Shown: one piece after another, positions 55,406 to 64,000 of the stretch
Numbering within the stretch: position 1 is the first letter of the stretch
How the letters are laid out: every line of letters begins with the position of its first letter
Assembly (NCBI GenBank): GCA_963575645.1
Contig: OY754467.1
Location: 22,217,001 to 22,281,000, forward strand
Direction of reading: 5' to 3'
Origin: Xanthostigma xanthostigma
Lineage: Eukaryota; Arthropoda; Insecta; Raphidioptera; Raphidiidae
DNA: 64,000 nt
The notes under the pieces: model-generated
Database searches by the model: none
What the model was told of the DNA's origin: nothing
What the model saw: only the letters and a program-made list of their open reading frames with translations
Program-made: the position numbers and the translations under genes

Positions 55406-56051
55406 AAACTAATCTATTGTAATCATAGAATTAAGAACACAACATCACATATTGAAGAAAGTTAAAAAAAATAATATCCTTCAAAAAAAGCCACCAAAAA
55501 GCGCAAAATAATAAAGTTTTGTGATCGGTGCCAATTTAATGTATAAATGTGTACTTTTGATTAAATTGACGCCGACCTCAAAACTTTTATTCTACACTTT
55601 TTAGTGACTTTTTTAAAGAAGGTAAAATTTTTCTTTTTGAAAGTTTTTTATGTTTTTATTTTGAGTGATTTTGCAATATGTACTTTTATAATCGCCTTCT
55701 TCCTTAATATTTTAATACTAAACTAGAAAAGAAACTACTGAACCGATTCAAATAAAATCGATATGAAGGCACCCTGAAGACATACCCTATTGAATAGAAA
55801 AAGAGTCATAAAAATCGGCTCACAAGTGTTGGAAATATGAGATATTGTCTATACATTAATATACTTAAAATAAAGTGAAAATCAGCTATTTTATAGAAGG
55901 TATAGGCCAGTCATATCGAACATTAAACTCGCAAACTAACGTGTAGTTCTGATTTTTTAATATGTTGTTAGAACCGCTACCAGTAGCGTATATCCAAGTT
56001 TGCAGCTTCGAAAGACATGTGCTAACTTTATACAAAAATGTAGTATATATG
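55406..56051. other. No recognised feature
   Basis: AT-rich sequence with ACTACTGAACCGATTCAAAT at about 55735, a phrase of retroelement tails, but no definable copy. Confidence 0.35.
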
Positions 56052-56134
56052 TCACCGGGATATTGTCAAACCCGTGATATTATAATTTCACTTAGTGAAA
56101 TTACAATATCACGGATTTGACAATATCCCGGTGA
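56052..56134. repeat. 83-bp near-perfect hairpin
   Basis: TCACCGGGATATTGTCAAAC, CCGTGATATTATAATTTCAC is the inverse of GTGAAATTACAATATCACGG, ATTTGACAATATCCCGGTGA with two mismatches and essentially no loop. It could be a small MITE, or if transcribed a miRNA- or siRNA-type hairpin. Confidence 0.85.
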
Positions 56135-56310
56135 ATTATATCTGGGTTTTGATACTTTTATGACTCGTGTGACTGTTAACACTGGCTTGTTATTCGTTTT
56201 AACACAAATATCATAACTCGTACAGAAAATAATGCATTACAATCCTGATATTATATAAACGATTATTTTATATTTCTAATTTAATATAAACGATTTTATT
56301 TTTTTCTCGA

Positions 56311-56631
56311 AAGACCGCGCACACTTGTCAAGCATAAACATGCACACCCGGCACAGCTCAAACCTGCAAAACCAACAAATTTTAGTGCAATTTTCGTAAT
56401 GTGCGGTAGACATTTTGCAGTTTTCAAATAGTTTTATCAATGCAATTTAAAATTAAGGGAAAAAACACATCACTAGTACAATAGATCAGTTCAGCACAGC
56501 AAGACAGAAATTACTGGCGACCGACTGACGGTCGTTGTTGGCTGCTGGTTGCAGGTGCTGGTCTAATCTGTGCTACTCCGTTACATAACATGGATACCTG
56601 CACCTACAGCATGACAAGTGTGTGCGGTCTT
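56311..56631. mobile_element. 321-bp MITE with AAGACCGC ends
   Basis: AAGACCGCGCACACTTGTCA and TGACAAGTGTGTGCGGTCTT are inverted ends (19/20). The interior is unlike the flanks and includes GGCGACCGACTGACGGTCGT and GCTGCTGGTTGCAGGTGCTG. No coding frame. Superfamily unassigned because target duplication is not clear. Confidence 0.65.
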
Positions 56632-57522
56632 ATAATAAAAAAATAATAATTTCGTAACTTTTAAACATATACCTACATTTTAAACATATAAAAAATAAAA
56701 TAAGTAAGAAGCATATCTTCCGTCGTTTATCCACAAACCGACGCATCTTTTTTTTTTATTTTTAAGATCTACTAGGATTGATTATTTTGTTCCTTATTCC
56801 AAAATATACTTTAACAAAAAAAAAAACTTTTTCTGATTGAAGATGTGTATAAAATTAACAAACGGTTATATAGAATAGATGATTTAGCGATAAATTAGAA
56901 ATAAAGTTCAACGATATTGAAAATGATGTGTAATTATAAATCTTTTTGAAATTTGGAAATTTTCAATAGTAAATGCACTATATTATAATATCGACAGGGT
57001 TCCCGCTTCTAATACAACGCTCCGTGTATTTTTCTCTTCAAGTTGTGTACTAATATTATATGCGTACCTTTTTCCATAAAAATGAAATATGACTTCAATT
57101 TCCTTACTTCTACGAGGCAGATTTATTTAGTTAGTAACTATTATTTTTTTATCCACTGTTTCGTATTTGCTCGAGATAACTTATTATCAAACTTTTGCCA
57201 AGTTTTTGTTTTACGTTCGCTGTTAGATCTATAAATTTTTATATAAAACTGCATAGGTAAATAAATGTAATAAACTAGATCTGATTACACAGTATATTTT
57301 TACATAATTTGTTTTCTGGATCTATATTTCGTAAAAAATATTTCTTGATTTAAAGTTTAATGAAGATCAGGCTTGTTTGGACAAAATAAAATAATTACCT
57401 CTAAATACAACTCTTAAAATAATATTTTTTTACTTAATTTCAATACTAATATCAATCAAACATCTGCATCAAATTAAATATACCGCTTCAGTATGTAAAT
57501 CTATACCCACAAAGTAGCGTTC
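56632..57522. other. No recognised feature
   Basis: AT-rich sequence. The small frame at 57043-57234 has no recognised domain. Confidence 0.4.
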
Positions 57523-57790
57523 TCAATCCGGTTCTGTCGGGCCGACTTTATTAAAATTTTGGAAGGATATTTTAATAATTACTAAAAGGTTAAATTTGAA
57601 AAGATTCTGAGAATTTTTTCGGTATTTTTGGGCCTAAAAACTTTTGCAACCCCAAAATACTACCCGTAAATTTTAAATAGGCTTTTTGTGATGGTGGATT
57701 CTAACATGTGGACCAAATTTCGTTTAAATCGACTAAAACTGTCGAGAGTTATCGTGGTGACACATACATACAAATATATACCTAAACATT
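57523..57790 (+). repeat. Retroelement tail related to 30306-30461
   Basis: CCGGTTCTGTCGGGCCGACT, ATTTTAATAATTACTAAAAG, TTTTTCGGTATTTTTGGGCC match the 30.3-kb block. The continuation GGTGGATTCTAACATGTGGA, CCAAATTTCGTTTAAATCG is lacking there. Confidence 0.6.
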
Positions 57791-57850
57791 TACAAAAATG
57801 GTGCCAAAATGCTTAGGAGGCTATGAAACGTCCGACCCCTAGGTTTAATA

Positions 57851-58832
57851 TACAGTGTGTTCATTTCAAAAGTATCCACCCTTAATAACTCCTGACCTGA
57901 TGTGATTATTGTTTTGAGTGAAAACACGTCGATTTAGATATCGAGGGGGAAGTTCAAAAATGGAACCTAGAGAATTTTAGGTTTCATCCCCTAGCTCCCA
58001 GCCACCCCCACTTTGAAATTTCCAATGGCACCCCCTACCTTGTGATGCATCATTTGAAAGGGCATAAAATTCTCTATTCAACCATGATAAAAAAAATGAA
58101 ATCGATCGATTGGTTCTTAAGATAGACTACACAGAAGATGGAAACGTTCTTCTTTCTTATTTGACACTTTTCCGCAACAAATACTACTTTTAACAAGATA
58201 ACACTCGACAAAAGAAGTAAAGAAAACCGTACTGATCTTTGACAGAAATTGTTGCATTTGTTTTTCCATAGCCGCCTTCGAAAACGACAAAAATCACATC
58301 TCATGGCTCGAGACTGTGTTTTTTCCATTATGCGACGTAAGCAACATTCGCCAAAGTTCGTGAAGAGTTCCAAAACAGAAAGTATTTTTGTCTACCAAAT
58401 AATGGTGGTCATTTCGAACATGTCATAAAATAATTTCTTATGACTGTAATTTAAAATAAATAGTAATAAGTGTTTCAAAATGTTTGTTGAATTCAACAGT
58501 GTATCCAATCCGCAATGTTTTGCTAATAATAATTGATTTCATACCTTCCATCTTCTGTGTAGTCTATCTTAATCGATCGATTTCATTTTTTTTTATCATG
58601 GTTGAATAGAGAATTTTATGCCCTTTCAAATGATGCATCACAAGGTAGGGGGTGCCATTTGAAATTTCAAAGTGGGGGTGGCTGGGAGCTAGGGGATGAA
58701 ACCTAAAATTCTCTAGGTTCCATTTTTGAGCTTCCCCCTCGATATCTAAATCGACGTGTTTTCACTCAAAACAATAATCACATCAGGTCAGGGGTTATTA
58801 AGGGTGGATACTTTTGAAATGAACACACTGTA
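57851..58832. mobile_element. 982-bp element with about 290-bp TIRs and TA flanks
   Basis: TATACAGTGTGTTCATTTCA begins the left arm and TGAAATGAACACACTGTATA ends the right arm. Arms 57851-58141 and 58545-58832 are almost identical (for instance CGATATCTAAATCGACGTGT, CCAGCCACCCCCACTTTGAA, CCTTGTGATGCATCATTTGA). TA on both outer sides fits Tc1/mariner-type insertion. The 400-bp centre is AT-rich; its minus-strand frame (58074-58373) is not recognisable as transposase. Near identity of the arms suggests a young copy. Confidence 0.8.
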
Positions 58833-59508
58833 TAACTAATAATAACTAATATTAGTACGAGGCAACTTAAAAACAAAATTGAAAACTAGCAGGTACCAAA
58901 AAATCTCTATAATATACTTTTATTGCACATTAGTCATAATATTATTCATTAACCAGTCACGTTTTCCAGTTCGTCTAAACACTCTAAACTACCAAACATT
59001 GTATCTAACCACCCTTAAGAAAGAAGTTATTAGATACCATAAATCGATTTTTTTTAATTTTTGACCGGGGCCAAATTCACGTTGCTCTAAAATTCAGGGT
59101 GAGTTTTTCGGGGATGATAACGTTTTATTATGTTTAACCAACCCTCGTAAGGCTTTTATCACCGAAAATTATCATTCGACCACCCTTGAAAAATGAAAAA
59201 AAAAATGTTTGCAACAATTGTTTTTTAAAGGGGAGTTTAACGATAATTTTTGGTGGTCTAACATGGTTTAACGATGGTCAAACGATTGAGCCATGCCACA
59301 CTTTCCGAGACTAAATTCACACACCTCACTTATTGCTGCAGCAATCTATAGACATAGGTACATAATTTTGAACGAGTTCAAATTTAAATTCAAAACTGAT
59401 TGCCCAATTTTTTAATTATTTTTGTTTTTTTTTGTGTTATATTTAATAAATTGTTATAAAAAATACTGAGTTATTAAGTATCAGTTCTGAAATGTACTGT
59501 ATAATGTA
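58833..59508. other. No confident feature
   Basis: ACCACCCTTAAGAAAG (59010) and CCACCCTTGAAAAATG (59181) are a loose direct repeat. Otherwise unremarkable. Confidence 0.35.
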
Positions 59509-59775
59509 TAGCCCGCTCAAATTAGCCTAAAAAATAGGGGTGCCCTTGCATAAATTCACAACAAGCGGAAAATCTACAGGCACGTAAGAGATACCACTAT
59601 AATGAAATCCTGAAAAGTCCCCATTGATCCCATGTGTGCAAAAAAATTTATTCAAGGTCAAAGGTTGCAAAAATGGGTTTTTTGGATTTCATTAGAGTGG
59701 CATCCCTTACGTCTTTGTAAATTTTCAGCTTGATGGGAATTTATGCAAGGCTCAATATCTATTTGGACCGGGCTA
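59509..59775. mobile_element. 267-bp MITE with TAGCCCG ends
   Basis: TAGCCCGCTCAAATTAGCCT and the inverse of ATATCTATTTGGACCGGGCT plus A form the ends. Arms of about 105 bp share CCTTGCATAAATTC, CACGTAAG-GAT-CCACT and TAATGAAATCC. The arms are diverged (about 75-80% by eye). Non-coding. Confidence 0.7.
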
Positions 59776-60724
59776 GTAATGGTGTGTCGCTAACGCCGTT
59801 TTATCTTTTCTTAAGTAATTAGATGTTTTGATGTCAGTTAAATGTTGCATTACTCTCTTTTTTGTAGATGTCTCAGGTTTGACTGTGTTTGATTTTCCGC
59901 AGTAACACGGAATGTTGTATATATAACATTAGATTGCTTATTTTTGTATGTCTTATCCTTTAATCTAGTAAAAAATTAATTTATGCAAAGTTATTATCTT
60001 GTATAAACGCAACTTTAGTCAAGTTTACTGTTGGTTTTCTCAAAACCTCTACTAACTTTATACGAAATATCTTCGATGAACGGAAACTTAAAAACAAAAT
60101 TTACATAGCTCATTATTCACTTTATCTGTGTATCATTGTTTCTTTTTTCCAAAATAATATAGTCGATTTCCTAATAAAGAAATAAGGCGTATGTAATTGT
60201 TAGATTCTAAAATTCCTAATATTCTGTCGAAGTTTCTATCCTCAAAAATTAAATCACTTAATTTTACCATGCGATGTAATAATTCGTGTATCACCCCTGC
60301 CATTTGGATGATTTGATCTGTAATTAATGATTCTCTTTGAACTTATTGTTTAAGCTACTACACCCAAAATTTCAAACCGAAATATTTGCAATATTATTTC
60401 ATGGACGTCCATTTTAGCATAACTAATAACTCGGGAACTTGGATAAATATGTTTTATGCTAAATTTTCAAAATGTACAATGTTTAGTTGGTATTTCCAAC
60501 TTCTTCAGGTACATAAACTAAATAAAAAAAATAAAATATATATAATAATTAACATAAGACAAAATTTACAATATAGATCACAAAATAAAAATATAACATT
60601 AGAAAGTTAAATAAAATATTAAAAATGATGATGTTAGCAAAACGGAACACATAGAATCATTTCGGTTTCCTTCCGTTCGTCTGTAACAGGTGATTTTCGC
60701 TTGACAAAAAATTATAATACGCAA
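59776..60724. other. AT-rich stretch with one hammerhead-like motif
   Basis: On the minus strand at about 60478-60512, ACCTGAAGAAGTTGGAAATA is followed by CCAACTAAACATTG. GTTGG/CCAAC is a perfect stem after CTGAAGA, but the expected GAAAC is TAAAC. No inverted arms surround it. The small frame at 60386-60610 is not a recognised gene. Confidence 0.4.
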
Positions 60725-60792
60725 GCTAGGCTAGCTCGGCGGTGGAGCTCAAGATAATCGCAAAGTCGTGGGTTCGAGTCCCAAACTGGGCG
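60725..60792 (+). tRNA. tRNA-like gene or pseudogene
   Basis: GCTAGGC and ACTGGGC can form a weak acceptor stem, GCTC/GAGC a perfect D stem, and TGGG/CCCA flank a canonical T loop TTCGAGT. TAGCTCGGCGG is a good A box and GGTTCGAGTCC a perfect B box. The anticodon stem is broken and the body is about 4 nt short, so this is more likely a tRNA pseudogene or SINE head than a working tRNA. A T-run (TTTTGTTCTTTT) downstream would serve as a Pol III stop. Anticodon not assignable. Confidence 0.5.
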
Positions 60793-61844
60793 ATTTTGTT
60801 CTTTTCGTTATTTATTCTTAATTGTATTAAATATATATTTTCAGCAAAAAAAGAGTAAAAAAATATCAGGATTGAAAATTTCTAACGGCATAAATTGTTA
60901 TAAAATATTTAATTGTTTATTTCTTTACAACTGCCTAATATAAATTTGACTATAGAACACACAAATGGGGGTCTAATAATAATTGTGCAAGTATGGTTTG
61001 CACTTGACCGATTTTTTTCATTTATTGATCGATGAAAATATTTAATCTATTTCATGACTTTTTCTTGACTAGTACACTGCGCACAAACATAATGTGCGGA
61101 AATACAGTTTATTCAAGGTCAGATTATATCACTTTCATTGTATTAATTAAAAGATTTCACAAATAAATAATATTGTGTGATGTTATCGTGCATATAAAAT
61201 CAAATTCATAATGTGTCGAGTTAAAAATGAATGTGGCCACCATGGAAATACGAAAACAGCAAATCCGGTAATTGGTACGCCGTCAAACAACATTGTTCAT
61301 TCTTATCGAACACGCAAAATCAACATAACGCTACTATGTATCCCGGTATATATTATTAGTTACGTGCTAGTTATATGCCTTAATGTATTTAAACTGAATT
61401 AAAACAAGAACTTTGAAGCAAAGGATGAACAAGCAAAATAAAGGACCATCTTAACACTACTCAAAACAACATATTATTATCTGAACTTGTTGGTGATGCA
61501 CAGAAACATCGAATAAGTTATTCTTGTACATTAAAATTAAAATGTCCGAAACGCATTTCATTTATTAAGTTAACATCATCATGAAAATTATCGCTTTAAG
61601 AACTAATATTTAAAAATGCTGTCAAATCCAAACTTTTTCGAATTTGGTGATACATTTCTTTGATGAAATACTGTTTTCAAATTTGAACGAAATTTTAAAT
61701 ATCGCATACTTTTTATAGAAAGAGATAGTGTACAAACAAATCTCTTTCTTCTTGAAAATAAGGAACTTTTAAAGTTTTTAAAAACAAAAAAACATTTAAA
61801 TGTCAATTGTTTCTAAAGTAAAGGAGATACATACAATATTTCCA
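60793..61844. other. No recognised feature
   Basis: AT-rich sequence. The frame at 61211-61402 is less AT-rich at its start (CGAGTTAAAAATGAATGTGG) but has no domain that I recognise. Confidence 0.4.
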
Positions 61845-61990
61845 GTGTTTTACCACTCCAACACGAAAAGTGGGGAATGGTACTAGTAACTTAGGTCAAA
61901 ATTCACTTTTATAAATGTTACAATATTATTTCTTTTTGAGGTCACCCGAATAAAAAAAAATATTTTTAAAAAAGTCTGTTTATTATGTGT
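61845..61990 (+). repeat. Q-family repeat, uninterrupted junction copy
   Basis: TTTTACCACTCCAACACGAA, AAGTGGGGAATGGTACTAGT, AACTTAGGTCAAAATTCACT and TTTTTGAGGTCACCCGAATA follow the family order. This copy shows the sequence across the site where the LINE at 26077 is inserted in another copy. Confidence 0.6.
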
Positions 61991-62014
61991 TTTTCTGTAT
62001 ACACGATAGATTTA

Positions 62015-62175
62015 TTGAAACCAAATTATGAGAGGATGTTTGATATGCAAATATGAAGAGACTCATTGCTTTGGAGGAAAAAGGGCGCATGGGTAGAAGA
62101 GATCACATTGTTTTTTAGATAATACTGTCATAATTTTCATAACGGCTTATTATTCTTTTTATTTTTACAAGAAAG
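62015..62175 (+). repeat. HINE inner fragment matching copy E
   Basis: TTGAAACCAAATTATGAGAG, GATGTTTGATATGCAAATAT, GAAGAGACTCATTGCTTTGG, GGGCGCATGGGTAGAAGAGA match 45787-45875, crossing the junction that is deleted in copies C and D. Confidence 0.6.
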
Positions 62176-62424
62176 TTTTGCAATTTTTTTTCTAAATTTA
62201 AAAAAATCAGCTGTTGTCTTCTTCTGAAGATATGTCAGAAAGAAATTAATGTCAAGATTTGGTTAATTTTTACTCCACTGAGGCAAAGCCTAAAGGAAGG
62301 GTTATAAGTTTAGCAGTCTATGTATGTTTGTATTTACGAATGTTCCACCGTAGCGCCTAAACTATTCATCCGATTTTGATAAATAAGGTATCAATCGATT
62401 CGTTATTATGGCCTGGGTAACATA

Positions 62425-62785
62425 GGCTACATTTATTTTTGAGTTTTCGTTCCAGGGATGAACAAATTGAAAACAAATAAAAAATCAGTTCAAAAAAATA
62501 ATTTAAATAAAAAATAAGTTCAAAAACTAAAACCCGACTACTAAAAAGTATGAAAAGGCTACATTTATTTTTGAATTTTGGTTCCAGGGGAGCAAATTGA
62601 AAACAAATAAAAAATAAGTTCAAAAAAAAATAATTTAAATAAAAAATAAGTACTAAAACCCGACTACTGAAAAGTATGATAAGGCTACATTTATTTTTTA
62701 ATTTTGATCCCAGGGGTGAGCAAATTGAAAACTAATAAAAAATAAGTTCAAAAAAAAATTTAAATTAAAAATAAGTAGGTAAATA
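62425..62785 (+). repeat. Tandem repeat within the P element, three units
   Basis: Each unit contains GGCTACATTTATTTTTGA-TT, TTCCAGGG, GCAAATTGAAAACAAATAAA, AAATAAGTTCAAAAAAA and CTAAAACCCGACTACTGAAA. Units begin near 62431, 62559 and 62683, of about 125 bp; the third is truncated. The minus-strand frame at 62366-62623 reads through the array. Confidence 0.75.
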
Positions 62786-62917
62786 TTCTCATCTGAGGAT
62801 AGCCGTGGTCGTATGACATCTCATATATATGAGGCCCCTCTAGATGTATAGCGTGATGCACTTTGCCCTAGAGCTTATGATCGTCGCTTACTACTGTTAA
62901 AATGTATTGTTTTGTTA

Positions 62918-63041
62918 GGCCTAGCACACATGAAGAGCGTTCAACGCGCGTTATCATATAAACAGTTCTATACAATTGTATAGAAATTGTAAACGCGGGT
63001 TGGGCCAACGCGCGTTGAACGCCTCTCATATAAACTAAGCC
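62918..63041. mobile_element. 124-bp Harbinger-like MITE with TTA duplication
   Basis: TTA (62915-62917) precedes GGCCTAGCACACATGAAGAG, CGTTCAACGCGCGTT, and AACGCGCGTTGAACGCC...CTAAGCC precedes TTA (63042-63044). Inner TIRs GCGTTCAACGCGCGTT/AACGCGCGTTGAACGC are perfect. The uninterrupted sequence, with a single TTA, is seen in the sister repeat at 5624. Three-base TTA/TAA duplications are characteristic of PIF/Harbinger. The centre includes TATACAATTGTATA. Confidence 0.8.
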
Positions 63042-63212
63042 TTAGAGTAGGTGGCATATGTACACGGCTATCCTCAGATGAGAATATTTTCTTGTTTCGT
63101 ACTTTTCAGTAGTCGGGTTTTAGTTTTTGAACTTATTTTTTATTACATTACGTGGAACATATTATGTAGGTTACCATGGAAACGAATAGAAAATTCATAA
63201 TATTTATTACTA

Positions 63213-63345
63213 GCCGTTACCCGCGTCACTGCACGCAATAAAAGAAATTTTATTTTCTTCAGTATAAAATATCAAATGTCAATATTTTTGAAGTTGGAAT
63301 GGTTTCCTCGCCCAATTAGCTGAAATTGTCTCCTTATTATTTTAC
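63213..63345 (+). repeat. Retroelement head joined to Q-family sequence
   Basis: ACTAGCCGTTACCCGCGTCA is followed about 75 bp later by TTTGAAGTTGGAATGGTTTC and CTCGCCCAATTAGCTGAAAT, the Q-family order. This links the Q family to the CTAGC-headed retroelement class. Confidence 0.5.
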
Positions 63346-64000
63346 GCATTAATTTACAACACGGATACTGCAGTTGAAAATAATTAATATTAAACGTAAG
63401 AATGTTGAACACCAAATAGTTTCTACAGAAATACTGAAACAAATGATACAGTTTCTTGTATTCCATTTGCTAATTAAAACGGTTAGAAACGTGATCTGAA
63501 AAACAAACACAGTTTCCGTTGATACAGTATCAATTTTCCTGTTTTTTTGTTGTTATAAAAATATATATAAAAATATAAGATAGCTACGAAATAGCTCGCT
63601 AACCTATTTACCGAAAGACGATATTATGTGCGCTGAAGCAACAGGCATGGGAGAGGAAACAAAGATGATCATCACAAAGCTGAAAGCACTGCTAAAGAGA
63701 AGATGCGTGGATTTCTTTTTTTACACTGAAATGTACAGGCTGTATCATAACACTGCGTAGGTACCAAACGCGTAACAATAACTCAATTTTGCATCCCAAA
63801 CCTGACCTAAGTCTTGTAGCATTGTGGCAGTGGAAGCAGTTTTATTTTTATTTAATTAATTATTATTAGTTTTAATTTTATTTAATAAGTAAAACAAGGT
63901 CAGTACTTTTTTTCTGTTTTTATTATAAACACTAAATAAATTTAAAACGTTTACAAATCACACTATTTATTAACTATTTTACAAAAATACATTTTATAAT
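63346..64000. other. Window end; one short exon-like frame
   Basis: The frame 63627-63761 (MCAEATGMGEETKMIITKLK, then ALLKRRCVDFFF) is less AT-rich than its surroundings and ends at TAG. No splice or homology support, so it is noted but not called. The remainder is AT-rich. Confidence 0.35.

Larger units (their letters stand above)
62275..63130 (+). repeat. P-family composite repeat, rearranged copy
   Basis: CTAAAGGAAGGGTTATAAG and CGCCTAAACTATTCATCCGA match the minus strand of 5695-5810. Then follow a tandem array (62425-62785), an inverted piece (62775-62850, CATCTGAGGATAGCCGTGG), and the body (62850-63130) with an inserted MITE. The last part ends AGTAGTCGGGTTTTAGTTTT. No coding sequence. 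Compared with 5515-5812, this copy has been rearranged by duplication, inversion and insertion. Confidence 0.65.

Noticed and set aside
58074-58373. Minus-strand 99-codon frame in the core of the TA-flanked element as a transposase
   Set aside because: The start loosely recalls a mariner N-terminus, but no helix-turn-helix or DDE motif could be followed.

Overview
This window looks like non-genic DNA from an arthropod, most likely an insect. By eye it is roughly two thirds A+T. It has no intact conserved protein gene, no rRNA and no bacterial-style operon. What can be recognised is transposon debris of insect type: an N-terminal DUF4817 domain of a Tc1/mariner-like transposase, the RNase H tail of a Jockey/R1/I-type LINE, another LINE reverse-transcriptase C-terminus, a TTAA-flanked piggyBac-like element, a pogo-like element, a TTA-flanked Harbinger-like MITE, Helentron/HINE-like elements and many 'ACTAGC...CCCGCGG' retroelement heads. 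I cannot assign the order from sequence alone.

Layout. 1-5.8 kb: retroelement tail fragments and one 462-bp palindromic MITE. 6.6-10.1 kb: a 1.2-kb near-perfect palindrome followed by two inverted copies of a MITE with AACTTCCCGCT ends (called the S family here). 11.8-12.1 kb: an 83-bp minisatellite, recurring at 24.4 kb. 15-20.1 kb: five fold-back elements in a row, including a decayed mariner. 23.5 and 26.1-26.7 kb: two LINE remnants, the second nested with a target-site duplication inside a dispersed repeat (Q family). 29-31.2 kb: a snap-back element with a hammerhead-like core, a retroelement with an exact 162-bp duplication, and a first HINE. 33.3-39.2 kb: three more fold-backs, one triply nested. 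40.1-46.2 kb: a cluster of HINE copies, a sharp hairpin and a DNA transposon with a 124-codon reading frame. 49.4-51.8 kb: a three-layer nested inverted repeat and a piggyBac-like element. 53.9-64 kb: further MITEs, tRNA-like sequences and a composite repeat (P family) interrupted by a Harbinger-like MITE whose empty site is visible at 5.6 kb.

The region is therefore an archive of non-autonomous elements and not a functional gene cluster. Its most striking property is the number of long inverted repeats (more than fifteen), any of which could fold into long double-stranded RNA if transcribed. The best candidates for something under-described are the HINE cluster, the snap-back elements carrying CTGAAGAAG-hairpin-CGAAACG cores, and the nested palindromes at 37.8 and 49.4 kb. 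Family labels S, P and Q are local names. All boundaries were read by eye and may be off by several bases.
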